From NCBI RefSeq assembly GCF_041537925.1, contig NZ_JBGOSH010000003.1, positions 62,001-126,000 of the forward strand: a DNA stretch of 64,000 nucleotides, read 5' to 3'. The notes under the pieces are model-generated. The model had not been told where the DNA came from, made no database searches, and was given only the letters and a program-made list of their open reading frames with translations. This document shows positions 27,040 through 35,529 of the stretch, in pieces. Source of the stretch: Ruegeria_C sp041537925. GTDB taxonomy: Bacteria > Pseudomonadota > Alphaproteobacteria > Rhodobacterales > Rhodobacteraceae. The position numbers were made by a program, and so were the translations under genes. How positions within the stretch are numbered: position 1 is the first letter of the stretch; the number at the start of each line of letters is the position of its first letter.

Positions 27040-27720
27040 TCACGCCGAAAAGCGGGCGTCGAATGCCGCTTCGCCCTTGGCGGTGAAGCGGATGACCCGG
27101 CTTTCGGGCTGCCGGGTGAGCCAGCCAAGTGCCTCCATTTGGGACAGCATCGCGCGGCCGAATGACCCCGCAAGGTGGTGTTCGCGCGCGCTCCAATCCA
27201 GGCAGGGCCGGCAGAGCGGCGCGCGTTTCGATCTTAGGCCCGCCAGATCAATACCAAAAGCGTCGGCAAACCGTTCACCCTTTGGGGTAAGACCCACATC
27301 CTCATCCGTTTCGATCAGCAGCTTTTCGGTGATCATCGACCGATAAAGCGTAACCCCACGCTCTCCGGCCAGATGATTGTAGCAGACCCGCGCCTTGCGC
27401 AGCGCCGCGTCACGCGGTCCGGTTCGGGTGCGCAGATGACCCCGCCCAGCAGCCAGCCCCATCAGGCTTTCCAGCGTCTCGGCCACATCCGCGCCCGACA
27501 GCGCATAATAGCGATGCCGCCCCTGCCCGCGCAGGCGCACCAGCCCGCCTTCCAGCAGTTTTTTTAAATGGCTGCTGGCGGTTTGCGGCGTGATCCCAGC
27601 CTCGTGTGCCAGTTCGGTTGCAGTCAGCGCTTTGCCAGTCATCAGCGCCGCCAGCATGTTGGCCCGCGCCGGATCTCCGATCAGCGCGGCAATGCGGGCG
27701 ATATCAGGTCCGTCTTTCAT
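27040..27720 (-). CDS. ArsR-family transcriptional regulator with Cys-containing C-terminal domain
   Basis: A 226-residue regulator. Its N-terminal winged HTH (IAALIGDPARANMLAALM, then GITPQTASSHLKKLLEGG) is ArsR type. The extra C-terminal domain carries RVCYNHLAGERGV and LCRPCLDWSAREHHLAGS: Cys and His residues that recur in this long ArsR subgroup and may bind a metal or haem. It is divergent from the NIPSNAP-ABM gene pair and may repress them. The ligand is not known. Confidence 0.9.
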   Translation of the reverse strand: MKDGPDIARIAALIGDPARANMLAALMTGKALTATELAHEAGITPQTASSHLKKLLEGGLVRLRGQGRHRYYALSGADVAETLESLMGLAAGRGHLRTRTGPRDAALRKARVCYNHLAGERGVTLYRSMITEKLLIETDEDVGLTPKGERFADAFGIDLAGLRSKRAPLCRPCLDWSAREHHLAGSFGRAMLSQMEALGWLTRQPESRVIRFTAKGEAAFDARFSA

Positions 27721-27794
27721 GCTTCGATCATAATCGAAACATGTGCGAATTGAAAGCGGCTATACCGGGCCTGTTGAAACACTCGGAGGGGTTC

Positions 27795-28118
27795 ATGCTG
27801 ACCTGCATCATCCGCTACAGAATCGACCCGACCAAGAGGGCGCAATTCGAAGATTATGCCCGCAACTGGGGCCAGGCCATTCCGCGCTGCGGGGCCGACC
27901 TGATCGGCTATTTCGCGCCGCATGAAGGATCGACGTCGCTGGCTTATGGCATCTACAACATCCCCAACCTTGCCGCTTATGAGGCCTATCGCGAAAGACT
28001 GGCGGCGGACCCGCTGGGGCAGGAGAACTATGCCTTCGCCCAGCGCGAGAAGTTCCTGTTGCAGGAGGATCGAACCTGGTTGAAGCTGGTCTCGACCCCG
28101 CATGGAGCGCGCGCATGA
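27795..28118 (+). CDS. NIPSNAP-family dimeric ferredoxin-like protein
   Basis: A 107-residue protein with the dimeric alpha/beta-barrel (ferredoxin-like) fold of the NIPSNAP family; MLTCIIRYRIDPTKRAQFEDYAR and YIGYFAPHEG-like blocks (here LIGYFAPHEGSTSL) are seen. The ATG at 27795 follows CGGAGGGG. Its stop overlaps the next ATG by four bases. Function in bacteria is unknown; some relatives handle aldehydes, haem or small lactones. Confidence 0.85.
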   Translation: MLTCIIRYRIDPTKRAQFEDYARNWGQAIPRCGADLIGYFAPHEGSTSLAYGIYNIPNLAAYEAYRERLAADPLGQENYAFAQREKFLLQEDRTWLKLVSTPHGARA

Positions 28119-28462
28119 TTGCCGTCATTTTCGAAGTAGAGCCCGCAGAGGGACAATTCGACGCCTATATGGATGTGGCCGCCGATCTGCGCCCGCTGCT
28201 GGATCAGGTGCCGGGATTCATCTCGGTCGAGCGGTTCCGAAGCCTGACCAACCCGGACAAGCTGCTATCACTGTCATTCTGGGAAGACGAGGAGGCGGTG
28301 GCGAACTGGCGCGCCCTGACGCAGCATCGCGCTGCACAAAGCAAGGGGCGCGCCGGGATATTTGCGGGCTACCGGCTGCGCGTGGCGCAGGTGCTGCGCG
28401 ACTATGGCATGGAAGACAGGGATGAGGCCCCGGCAGACAGCCGGGTCCTACATGATCGCTAA
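28115..28462 (+). CDS. antibiotic biosynthesis monooxygenase (ABM) domain protein
   Basis: A 115-residue protein with MIAVIFEVEPAEGQFDAYMD, PGFISVERFRSLTNPDK, and LSLSFWEDEEAVANWRAL, the last being the hallmark WxDExAxxxWR block of ABM monooxygenases, which share the fold of haem-degrading HmoA/IsdG proteins. Paired with a NIPSNAP gene it may form a two-component small-molecule or haem-related module under the ArsR regulator. This link is inference. Confidence 0.87.
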   Translation: MIAVIFEVEPAEGQFDAYMDVAADLRPLLDQVPGFISVERFRSLTNPDKLLSLSFWEDEEAVANWRALTQHRAAQSKGRAGIFAGYRLRVAQVLRDYGMEDRDEAPADSRVLHDR

Positions 28463-28465
28463 AAG

Positions 28466-30493
28466 CTACAGGCTGGCGGCCAGGCGGGTGCCTTGATTGA
28501 TGGCGCGTTTGGCGTCCAGTTCCGCAGCCACATCGGCCCCGCCGATCACATGCGGTTCAATCCCGCGTTCGATCAAAGCATCGGCCAGCGTCCGGTCCGA
28601 TACCTGGCCGGAACAGAGCACGATCGTTTCAACCTCGATCACGGTCGGGTTCTCGCGCGCTTCGCCAAAGCTGACATGCAACCCATCATCGTCGATCCGC
28701 TCGTAATTCACGCCGCCGACGAAGTTGACCTTCTTCATCTTGAGCGTGGCGCGATGAATCCAGCCGGTGGTCTTGCCCAGGCCTTTGCCATGTGCCTGCG
28801 CCTTGCGCTGCAACAAGGTGACCTCGCGTGCCGAAGGTTCTGGCTGCGGCCCCTCGGGTGCCAGACCGGCACGATACTGTTCGGTGTCCGCGACACCCCA
28901 CTCTTTCATCCACAGCGGCAGGTTCTCGGTCGGGCTGTCGCCCTGATGCAGCAGGAATTCAGAGACATCGAACCCGATCCCCCCGGCTCCGATCACTGCA
29001 ACCGACTTGCCGACGGGCGCCTTGTGGCGCAGCACGTCGATATAGTTGAGCACATTGTCGCGATCCTGGCCCGGGATCTGCGGATCGCGCGGGATGACCC
29101 CGGTGGCGATGATGACCTCGTCAAATCCTGTCAGATCACCGGCACCCACTTCACGCCCCAACTCGACAGTAACGCCGGTCAGCTTGATCATGGTGCGGTA
29201 CCAGTCGACCAGACCCCAGAACTCTTCCTTGCCCGGAACCTGCTTGGCCATATTGAGCTGCCCGCCGATCTCTTCGGCGCGGTCGAACATGGTCACCTTG
29301 TGCCCGCGTTCCGCCGCCGTGATCGCCGTCGACAGCCCGGCGGGACCGGCCCCGACGATCGCAATGGTCTTGGGCAGTTCGGCTGGGGTGATCACCAGCT
29401 CGGTTTCGTGGCAGGCGCGCGGGTTGACCAGGCACGAGGTCAGCTTGCCGTTGAACGTGTGATCCAGGCAGGCCTGGTTGCAGGCGATGCAAGGCGCAAT
29501 CTGGGCGGCTTTGCCAGCTTCGGCCTTGGCCACGAAATCGGCATCCGCCAGCATCGGGCGCGCCATCGACACCATATCGGCGCAGCCATCGGCCAGAACC
29601 TGTTCGACCACCTCGGGCGTATTGATCCGGTTCGAGGTGATGACCGGGATGCCGACCTTGCCCATCAGCTTCTTGGTCACCCAGGCAAAGGCGGCGCGCG
29701 GAACCGAGGTGGCGATGGTAGGAATGCGCGCCTCGTGCCACCCGATGCCGGTATTGATGATGGTCGCACCCGCCGCCTCAATCGCCTGCGCCAGTTGCAC
29801 CACCTCGTCATAGGTCGATCCGTTCGGAACCAGATCGATCATCGACAGACGATAGATGATGATGAAATCCTCACCTACCGCCTCGCGGGCGCGACGCACG
29901 ACCTCGACCGGCAACCGCATCCGATTCTCATAGGACCCACCCCACCGATCGGTGCGCTTGTTGGTATGTGTCACGACAAACTGGTTGAGAAAATACCCTT
30001 CGGAGCCCATGATCTCGACCCCGTCATAACCAGCCTTTTTGGCTCGCGCCGCACAGCTCGCGATATCCAATATCTGCTTTTCGATCCCCTCTTCGTCCAA
30101 CTCTTTTGGCGGGAAGGGCGAAATGGGTGATTTGACAGGGCTTGGCGCCACGCAATGAGGCGAATAGGCATATCGGCCTGCGTGAAGAATCTGCATGGCG
30201 ATCTTGCCGCCGGCGTCGTGGACACGTTCGGTGATGACCGAATGGTTCGCGACATCTTCCTCGGACGCCATCATCGCGGCTCCCGGCAGAACCGATCCCT
30301 CCAGGTTGGGTCCGATACCACCGGTCACGATCAGGCCAACCCCGCCTCGCGCGCGGTCCGCGTAAAATTCGGCCACCCGGTTCCAATCCTTGGTCTCTTC
30401 CAGCCCGCTATGCATCGACCCCATCAGCACGCGGTTCCTGAGCGTCGTGAACCCCAGATCCAGAGGAGTCAGCATGTTCGGGTAGGTGGTCAT
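28466..30493 (-). CDS. fadH: NADPH-dependent 2,4-dienoyl-CoA reductase / old yellow enzyme family
   Basis: A 675-residue iron-sulfur flavoprotein. The N-terminal TIM barrel binds FMN (residues 1-340, PLDLGFTTLRNRVLMGSMHSG). The cluster motif CIACNQACLD with a fourth Cys in LTSCLVNPRAC binds [4Fe-4S]. The C-terminal part has VGAGPAGLSTAITAAERGH for FAD and VIGAGGIGFDVSEFL for NADPH. Length and domain order fit DadH/FadH. It reduces 2,4-dienoyl-CoA during beta-oxidation of unsaturated fatty acids. Related N-demethylases share this architecture, so some doubt remains on substrate. Confidence 0.9.
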   Translation of the reverse strand: MTTYPNMLTPLDLGFTTLRNRVLMGSMHSGLEETKDWNRVAEFYADRARGGVGLIVTGGIGPNLEGSVLPGAAMMASEEDVANHSVITERVHDAGGKIAMQILHAGRYAYSPHCVAPSPVKSPISPFPPKELDEEGIEKQILDIASCAARAKKAGYDGVEIMGSEGYFLNQFVVTHTNKRTDRWGGSYENRMRLPVEVVRRAREAVGEDFIIIYRLSMIDLVPNGSTYDEVVQLAQAIEAAGATIINTGIGWHEARIPTIATSVPRAAFAWVTKKLMGKVGIPVITSNRINTPEVVEQVLADGCADMVSMARPMLADADFVAKAEAGKAAQIAPCIACNQACLDHTFNGKLTSCLVNPRACHETELVITPAELPKTIAIVGAGPAGLSTAITAAERGHKVTMFDRAEEIGGQLNMAKQVPGKEEFWGLVDWYRTMIKLTGVTVELGREVGAGDLTGFDEVIIATGVIPRDPQIPGQDRDNVLNYIDVLRHKAPVGKSVAVIGAGGIGFDVSEFLLHQGDSPTENLPLWMKEWGVADTEQYRAGLAPEGPQPEPSAREVTLLQRKAQAHGKGLGKTTGWIHRATLKMKKVNFVGGVNYERIDDDGLHVSFGEARENPTVIEVETIVLCSGQVSDRTLADALIERGIEPHVIGGADVAAELDAKRAINQGTRLAASL

Positions 30494-30625
30494 TCTTCGC
30501 TCCTGTCAGTTGCTGCGCGTAGAAAAGCGTCCTCGGCAGCACTTGTCATGCGAAACCCAGCGTAACTTGCTTTCAGATCCCCTGCCACGTTGCTAAACAC
30601 CGGAGGGGATCAATTCGGAATTGAC

Positions 30626-31111
30626 ATGACACCAGAACAGATCGCGCAACTTCCCTACCGCCCCTGCGTCGGGCTGATGATGATCAATGGCGATGGCTGC
30701 ATCTTTGTCGGCCAGCGCAATGACCGCCATTCTGAGGCCTGGCAGATGCCTCAGGGCGGCGTTGACCCCGGCGAAGATCCGCGCGACGCAGCTTTGCGCG
30801 AATTATCGGAGGAAACCGGGGTGACGCCGGACCTGGTCGAAATCATCGCCGAGACCGACGACTGGCTGCCCTACGATCTGCCCCATGACATCGTGCCGAA
30901 AATCTGGAAAGGCCGCTATCGTGGACAAGAACAGAAATGGTATCTACTGCGCTTTGCCGGGCACGACGATCAGATCGACATCAAGACCGAGCACCCGGAA
31001 TTCACCCGCTGGAAATGGCAGAAGCCTGCAAAGCTGACCGAGGAAATCGTCCCCTTCAAACGCGACGTCTATGAGCGTGTGGTAGCGGCATTCGCTACAT
31101 ACCTAACTTGA
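30626..31111 (+). CDS. rppH: RNA pyrophosphohydrolase (Nudix)
   Basis: A 161-residue Nudix hydrolase. YRPCVGLMMINGDGCIFVGQR is the RppH start, QMPQGGVDPGEDP opens the Nudix box and DAALRELSEETGV closes it. WKGRYRGQEQKWYLLRF is RppH-specific. It removes pyrophosphate from 5'-triphosphate mRNA, triggering decay. ATG 30626 is chosen; a GGAGGGG lies about 20 bases upstream, a rather long spacing, so a TTG farther up (30590) cannot be excluded. Confidence 0.94.
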   Translation: MTPEQIAQLPYRPCVGLMMINGDGCIFVGQRNDRHSEAWQMPQGGVDPGEDPRDAALRELSEETGVTPDLVEIIAETDDWLPYDLPHDIVPKIWKGRYRGQEQKWYLLRFAGHDDQIDIKTEHPEFTRWKWQKPAKLTEEIVPFKRDVYERVVAAFATYLT

Positions 31112-31187
31112 CCGCCGCGCGAACTCACATCGATACTTCGCCAAGTATGCATCAGCTGGCCCCAAGACCTAACGAATGTGAAACCTG

Positions 31188-31868
31188 ATGAAGCTGCAAA
31201 ACAAAATGACCTCCAAGTACATCGTCGGGGCATCGTTGATCCTGAGCCTCTTGTTCGTTCTGATCGGATATCAGAAGGGTGACATCTCCGATCAGTTCAG
31301 CGAAGGCAAACCGGGCACAATTGTTTCGGTTCTGCTGCTGCTTGCGATCTCGTTCACTTGCTTCAGGATCTTCATTCTGCGACGTCGAACCGCTGCAAAC
31401 TGGCTTAGGCACCCCAGCCTTGTCTGGCTGCTGATCGCATCGGGGTTCTTGTTCCTTGCGCTGGACGATGCACTGAAGATTCACGAAGGGATCGATAAAT
31501 CTATTCATGCAATGAGCGAGATGACCGAAACGTCGCTTTCGGATCGCATGGATGACGCCATTATCGGCATCTATGCCCTGATTGGCGTGTTCGTGCTCTA
31601 TGTGTATCGCTCGGAACTCACACCGTACAGGTTCCTTGCCCCCTACCTGCTCGCAGGGTTCGCCGTTTTGGCATTAAGCATAGCTCTGGACGCCGCCTCA
31701 AATGGGCTGGGCTTCGCTTTGTGGGTGACGAATTCCGAAAGCGCGGCGCACTCGTTGCACGCCTTGCTCGACACCCTTGAGGAAGTCTGCAAGCTTCTGG
31801 CCGAGGCCATTTTCCTGTCCGGTTTTCTGCTTGTGCTGCAAGCTACGGCTGAACAGGACAAAACCTGA
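31188..31868 (+). CDS. uncharacterised integral membrane protein
   Basis: A 226-residue membrane protein with six or so hydrophobic segments. Visible segments include YIVGASLILSLLFVLIGY, TIVSVLLLLAISFTCFRIF, WLLIASGFLFLALDDAL, IIGIYALIGVFVLYVY and LLAGFAVLALSIALDAA. The FLALDDALKIHEGID block (Asp-Asp and His-Glu next to a membrane segment) recalls a motif seen in several families of unknown membrane proteins. Two sampled lines give 48-50% GC, lower than neighbouring genes, suggesting recent acquisition or different codon use. No function can be given. Confidence 0.8.
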   Translation: MKLQNKMTSKYIVGASLILSLLFVLIGYQKGDISDQFSEGKPGTIVSVLLLLAISFTCFRIFILRRRTAANWLRHPSLVWLLIASGFLFLALDDALKIHEGIDKSIHAMSEMTETSLSDRMDDAIIGIYALIGVFVLYVYRSELTPYRFLAPYLLAGFAVLALSIALDAASNGLGFALWVTNSESAAHSLHALLDTLEEVCKLLAEAIFLSGFLLVLQATAEQDKT

Positions 31869-31932
31869 GCTATACAGCGCAGTATCGCCGGGTGTGCCGG
31901 GCAGACCTCGGCCGGGCCTGCCCGCAGCGGGC

Positions 31933-32922
31933 TTACAGCAATCCGTCTTCGCGCAACAGGTTCAGCATGTTTGCCTCGGGACGGGGTCCGATATGGCTGA
32001 TGACTTCGCGGGCACAGATATTACCCATTCTGGCGCAGGTTTCGTAATCGCGGGCCGTGGCCATGCCATAGAGGAACCCGGCTGCAAACTGGTCGCCCGC
32101 CCCAGTGGCGTCCACCGGCACGATCTTCTCGACCGGCACATCGATACGATTGCCCTCGCTCAACACCGTCACGCCGTCACCGGACCGGGTGCAGACAACC
32201 AGCGGGCAGATGGCAGCGGTCTTGGCCAGCGCATCTTCCAGATCGTCGGTTTCAAACAATGATTTGATCTCGGCCTCGTTTCCGATCAAAAAATCCAGCT
32301 CATTCTCGATCAGCAGCAGGAAATCGACCCGGTGCCGTTCCACGCAGAACGGGTCGGAAATGGCGATGCCGGCCTTGCCGCCACCCTTGTGACAGGTGCG
32401 CGCGGCCTCAAGAAAGGCCGCCTTGCCCTTTTCCTTGTCGAACAGGTAGCCCTCAAGGAACATGATCTGACTTTTGCCCGCCACATCCCCCGGAACATCC
32501 TTGGAGGACAGTTCCGAGGAAATCCCCAGATAGGTGTTCATCGACCGCTCGCCATCGGGCGACACGAAGATCATCGAGCGGGACGTGGGCAATTCGCCGC
32601 CCGGCACCGGCGGGTTCACAAAATCAACGCCGTCATCCTTCATCGCCTCAGCATAAAACCGGCCCAGCGCATCGTCATGCACGCGGCCGATGAACGCCGC
32701 ATCCAGCCCCAGCGCGCCAGCGCCCGCGATGGTGTTGGCGACCGAGCCGCCCGGTGTCTGCACCCGGCCTTCCATCGCCGCATAAAGCACTTCGCCGCGC
32801 TCGCGCTCGACCAGTTGCATGATACCCTTTTCGATCCCCATGAGGTCGAGAAAGCTATCGTCGGATTGGCTGATTACGTCCACCACGGCATTGCCGATGC
32901 CGACGATCTGATAGGATTTCAT
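31933..32922 (-). CDS. PfkB-family kinase (adenosine kinase-like)
   Basis: A 329-residue ribokinase-fold kinase. It starts MKSYQIVGIGNAVVDVISQ, has TPGGSVANTIAGAGALG near residue 57, and the PfkB signature DATGAGDQFAAGFLYG near residue 275 with the catalytic Asp. Proteins of this length and pattern are usually annotated adenosine kinase in alphaproteobacteria, although sugar kinases are possible. Its ATG overlaps the nth stop by four bases, so nth and the kinase are co-transcribed. Confidence 0.9.
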   Translation of the reverse strand: MKSYQIVGIGNAVVDVISQSDDSFLDLMGIEKGIMQLVERERGEVLYAAMEGRVQTPGGSVANTIAGAGALGLDAAFIGRVHDDALGRFYAEAMKDDGVDFVNPPVPGGELPTSRSMIFVSPDGERSMNTYLGISSELSSKDVPGDVAGKSQIMFLEGYLFDKEKGKAAFLEAARTCHKGGGKAGIAISDPFCVERHRVDFLLLIENELDFLIGNEAEIKSLFETDDLEDALAKTAAICPLVVCTRSGDGVTVLSEGNRIDVPVEKIVPVDATGAGDQFAAGFLYGMATARDYETCARMGNICAREVISHIGPRPEANMLNLLREDGLL

Positions 32923-33563
32923 AGGTTTTTGTCCTCGAATTCACAAAGGTCACGAATGATACAGGTGCGACAAAGCGGCTTGCGCGCCTTGCAGTGATAT
33001 CGGCCATGCAGGATCAACCAGTGATGGGCATGAAGCTGGAAATCGGCCGGAATATTGTCTTCGATGGCGCGTTCGACCGCGTCCACGTCTTTGCCGGGGC
33101 AGATGCCGGTGCGGTTGCCGACCCGAAAGATATGGGTGTCCACCGCCTGCGCGGGCTGGCGCCACCACATGTTCAGAACCACATTGGCGGTCTTGCGCCC
33201 GACGCCGGGCAGCGATTGCAGGGCGGCACGCGAGTTCGGAACCTCGCCCCCATAGTCTTCGACCAGAATGCGGCTCATCTTGATGACGTTCTTGGCCTTC
33301 TGCCGGAACAATCCGATGGTCTTGATGTGCTCGATCAACCCCTCTTCGCCCAGATCCAGCATCTTGTGCGGGGTATCAGCGATCTGGAACAAGGAACGCG
33401 TGGCCTTGTTCACACCCACATCGGTCGCCTGCGCTGACAGTGCAACCGCAACGACCAAAGTATAGACATTCACATGCTCTAGCTCGCCCTTGGGTTCCGG
33501 GTCGGCCGCGTGAAAGCGGGTAAAGATCTCGCGGATCGTGTGATAGTCGAGTTGCTTTGCCAT
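32919..33563 (-). CDS. nth: endonuclease III
   Basis: A 214-residue base-excision glycosylase/AP lyase. LSAQATDVGVNKAT, the helix-hairpin-helix LPGVGRKTANVVLN (with the catalytic Lys), and VDTHIFRVGNRTG (with the catalytic Asp) are present. The C-terminal cluster C-x6-C-x2-C-x5-C (CKARKPLCRTCIIRDLC) binds [4Fe-4S]. It removes oxidised pyrimidines. All key residues are intact. It is the first gene of the operon with the PfkB kinase. Confidence 0.96.
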   Translation of the reverse strand: MAKQLDYHTIREIFTRFHAADPEPKGELEHVNVYTLVVAVALSAQATDVGVNKATRSLFQIADTPHKMLDLGEEGLIEHIKTIGLFRQKAKNVIKMSRILVEDYGGEVPNSRAALQSLPGVGRKTANVVLNMWWRQPAQAVDTHIFRVGNRTGICPGKDVDAVERAIEDNIPADFQLHAHHWLILHGRYHCKARKPLCRTCIIRDLCEFEDKNL

Positions 33564-33700
33564 CGGCGGTCTTAATGCCGCGTGTCGGCGGGGGCGTAAA
33601 GCCCCGTCCGACCTGTATCTCAGAAATCAAATGCGCAGGATTCGGGTCGAACACAGGGCGCGAATTTCCTATCCTGCAAAAAGGAACAGGAGCATTCGCC

Positions 33701-34552
33701 ATGAATATGCAGACCAGCGAGCAAGGCTATCACTACGGCGTCATGCGGCGCGCGATCGAGCTGATCGACCAGGGCGGTGAGTCACTGTCGCTGGAGCAAC
33801 TGGCGCGTGAGATGGATATGAGCCCGGCCCATTTCCAGCGCCTGTTCTCGCGCTGGGTCGGCGTCTCGCCCAAGAAATACCAGCAATATCTGGCACTCGG
33901 CCATGCCAAGGCGCTGCTACATGACCGGTTCACCACGCTGGAAGCCGCCCATAGCGTTGGGTTGTCCGGCGGCGGCCGGTTGCACGACCTCTTCATGCGT
34001 TGGGAGTCCATGAGCCCCGGCGAATATTCCCGCAAGGGCAAAGGTCTGGAGATCTATTGGGGTTGGTTCGAAAGCCCGTTTGGCCCTGCCTTGGTGATGG
34101 GCACCGACAAGGGCATCTGCGGCATCGGCTTTGCGGCTGAAACAGGTGAAGAGACCGCGATGGAAGACCTGATCTCGCGCTGGCCACAGGCGGAGTTCAT
34201 CGAAGACCCGATGCAGCTGCGCCCCTGGGTACTCAGCGCCTTTGGCGCCGAAAGCGAGAAACTCGACCCGACACCGCTTTTCCTGATCGGCTCGCCCCTG
34301 CAGATCAAGGTGTGGGAGGCGCTGCTGCGTATCCCCTCGGGCCATGTCACAACCTATTCAGAGATCGCCGAGGCCATCGGCCAACCGCGCGCGGTGCGGG
34401 CGGTTGGCACGGCGGTCGGTCGCAACCCGATCAGCTGGCTGATCCCCTGCCACCGCGCACTGCGCAAGTCCGGCGGTCTGGGCGGCTATCACTGGGGGCT
34501 ACCGGTCAAGCGGGCTCTCTTGGCCTATGAGGCGGCCAGATCAGGTCTTTGA
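33701..34552 (+). CDS. AraC-HTH fused to O6-methylguanine-DNA methyltransferase (Ada-like, lacking the phosphotriester domain)
   Basis: A 283-residue protein. Residues 10-105 form an AraC-type double HTH (LSLEQLAREMDMSPAHFQRL, then HSVGLSGGGRLHDLF). The C-terminal methyltransferase has PSGHVTTYSEIAEAIG and PCHR with the acceptor Cys250. The N-terminal Cys-zinc domain of Escherichia coli Ada, which senses methylphosphotriesters, is absent, so it may repair O6-alkylguanine but not self-activate in the Ada way. ATG 33701 is supported by AGGAACAGGAG upstream. Confidence 0.9.
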   Translation: MNMQTSEQGYHYGVMRRAIELIDQGGESLSLEQLAREMDMSPAHFQRLFSRWVGVSPKKYQQYLALGHAKALLHDRFTTLEAAHSVGLSGGGRLHDLFMRWESMSPGEYSRKGKGLEIYWGWFESPFGPALVMGTDKGICGIGFAAETGEETAMEDLISRWPQAEFIEDPMQLRPWVLSAFGAESEKLDPTPLFLIGSPLQIKVWEALLRIPSGHVTTYSEIAEAIGQPRAVRAVGTAVGRNPISWLIPCHRALRKSGGLGGYHWGLPVKRALLAYEAARSGL

Positions 34553-34728
34553 CGCCCGAATCGGCGCCAAAAGGGCAACCGCTTGCGGGGCGGCTTGGCG
34601 ATCTTGTAATCGCTGCCCTTCTTGCTCTCCAGCCATTCGCGCTCCAACTCATAGGTGCGCAGGGGCTTCTGGTCGCTCCAGCGCTCCAGTTTCAACTGCA
34701 TCATGATCAGATGGTCATAACTACTCAT
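34525..34728 (-). CDS. small basic protein of 67 residues
   Basis: An open frame of 67 codons overlapping the 3' end of the Ada-like gene by 28 bases. It starts MSSYDHLIMMQLKLERW and has a basic tail (KPPRKRLPFWRRFGRQRP). It is divergent from the WYL regulator gene across a region with direct repeats. A weak purine-rich site precedes the ATG. No motif recognised; it may be a real small protein controlled by the neighbouring regulator. Confidence 0.45.
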   Translation of the reverse strand: MSSYDHLIMMQLKLERWSDQKPLRTYELEREWLESKKGSDYKIAKPPRKRLPFWRRFGRQRPDLAAS

Positions 34729-34787
34729 GGCTCTGCTCCGTTCTCGAATACTGAGGTCATGACACCACATCGCTCCTGCCACCCCGT

Positions 34788-34821
34788 TGTCAGGATCATG
34801 TGCTAATCTGTCAGGAGCATG
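34788..34821. promoter_or_regulatory. direct repeat pair upstream of the WYL regulator gene
   Basis: TGTCAGGATCATG and TGTCAGGAGCATG, identical at 12 of 13 positions and starting 21 bp apart, two helical turns. They end just before the ribosome site of the WYL regulator, a good place for an autoregulatory operator. Confidence 0.6.
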
Positions 34822-34831
34822 AGGAGAGACT

Positions 34832-35521
34832 ATGCGCCGCTCGACCCGGTTGTTCGAACTGATCCAGATCCTGCGGGCCTCGGAAAACCCGATGACTGCC
34901 GAAACACTTGCCGCCCGGCTGGAAGTGTCCGAGCGCACGATCTATCGCGATATCGCGGCGCTTCAGGCCATGCGCACACCGATCGAAGGCGCGCCAGGGC
35001 TGGGCTATGTCATGCGACGCGGCTATGATCTGCCGCCACTGAATTTCGACGAGGAGGAGGTCGAGGCGCTGCGCGTCGGCCTCTCGATGTTGGCGCGCAC
35101 CGGTGACAACGCGCTGCAACAGGCCGCCAGCCGTATCTGCCAAAAGATCGACGCGTTGCACGACCCCGCCGAGTGGCTGCAGGTCGCGCCATGGGGCGCC
35201 CCGCCCGACGACCCCGCGCTTGGCTGCGTGTCAAAGGCCAACTTGCGCGCCGCCATCCGGGACGAGCGCAAGCTGCGCCTGACCTATCGCGACGCCGAAG
35301 ACCGCGAGACAGAGCGCATCGTCCGCCCCGTCGCTCTGATCTATCATCTGGACTGCACCATGCTCGCCGCCTGGTGCGAGTTGCGCGACGGATTTCGCCA
35401 TTTCCGCTGCGACCGGATCTGGTGCTGTGAGGCACTGGAGGACCATTTCACCGGCCAATCCGAGGCGCTGCGCCTGATCTGGCAGGAACGCAACCCGTGG
35501 GAGGAACGACAGGTGGTGTAG
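34832..35521 (+). CDS. YafY-type HTH regulator with WYL domain
   Basis: A 229-residue regulator. The N-terminal DeoR-like HTH (RLFELIQILRASENPMTAET, then LEVSERTIYRDIAALQ) is followed by a WYL domain (LRAAIRDERKLRLTYRDAEDR and LIYHLDCTMLAAWCELRDGFRHFRCDRI, the latter shown in part). WYL domains bind nucleotides or other ligands in many defence and stress regulators. GAGGAGAG lies just before the ATG. The direct repeats at 34788-34821 suggest autoregulation. Its stop is eight bases from the convergent recR stop. Confidence 0.92.
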   Translation: MRRSTRLFELIQILRASENPMTAETLAARLEVSERTIYRDIAALQAMRTPIEGAPGLGYVMRRGYDLPPLNFDEEEVEALRVGLSMLARTGDNALQQAASRICQKIDALHDPAEWLQVAPWGAPPDDPALGCVSKANLRAAIRDERKLRLTYRDAEDRETERIVRPVALIYHLDCTMLAAWCELRDGFRHFRCDRIWCCEALEDHFTGQSEALRLIWQERNPWEERQVV

Positions 35522-35529
35522 CCCTGCCG

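Noticed and set aside
28493..30130. 545-codon plus-strand open frame opposite fadH.
   Set aside because: Antisense to an intact FadH with all motifs; its residue composition (Arg, Gly, His rich) is typical of shadow frames.
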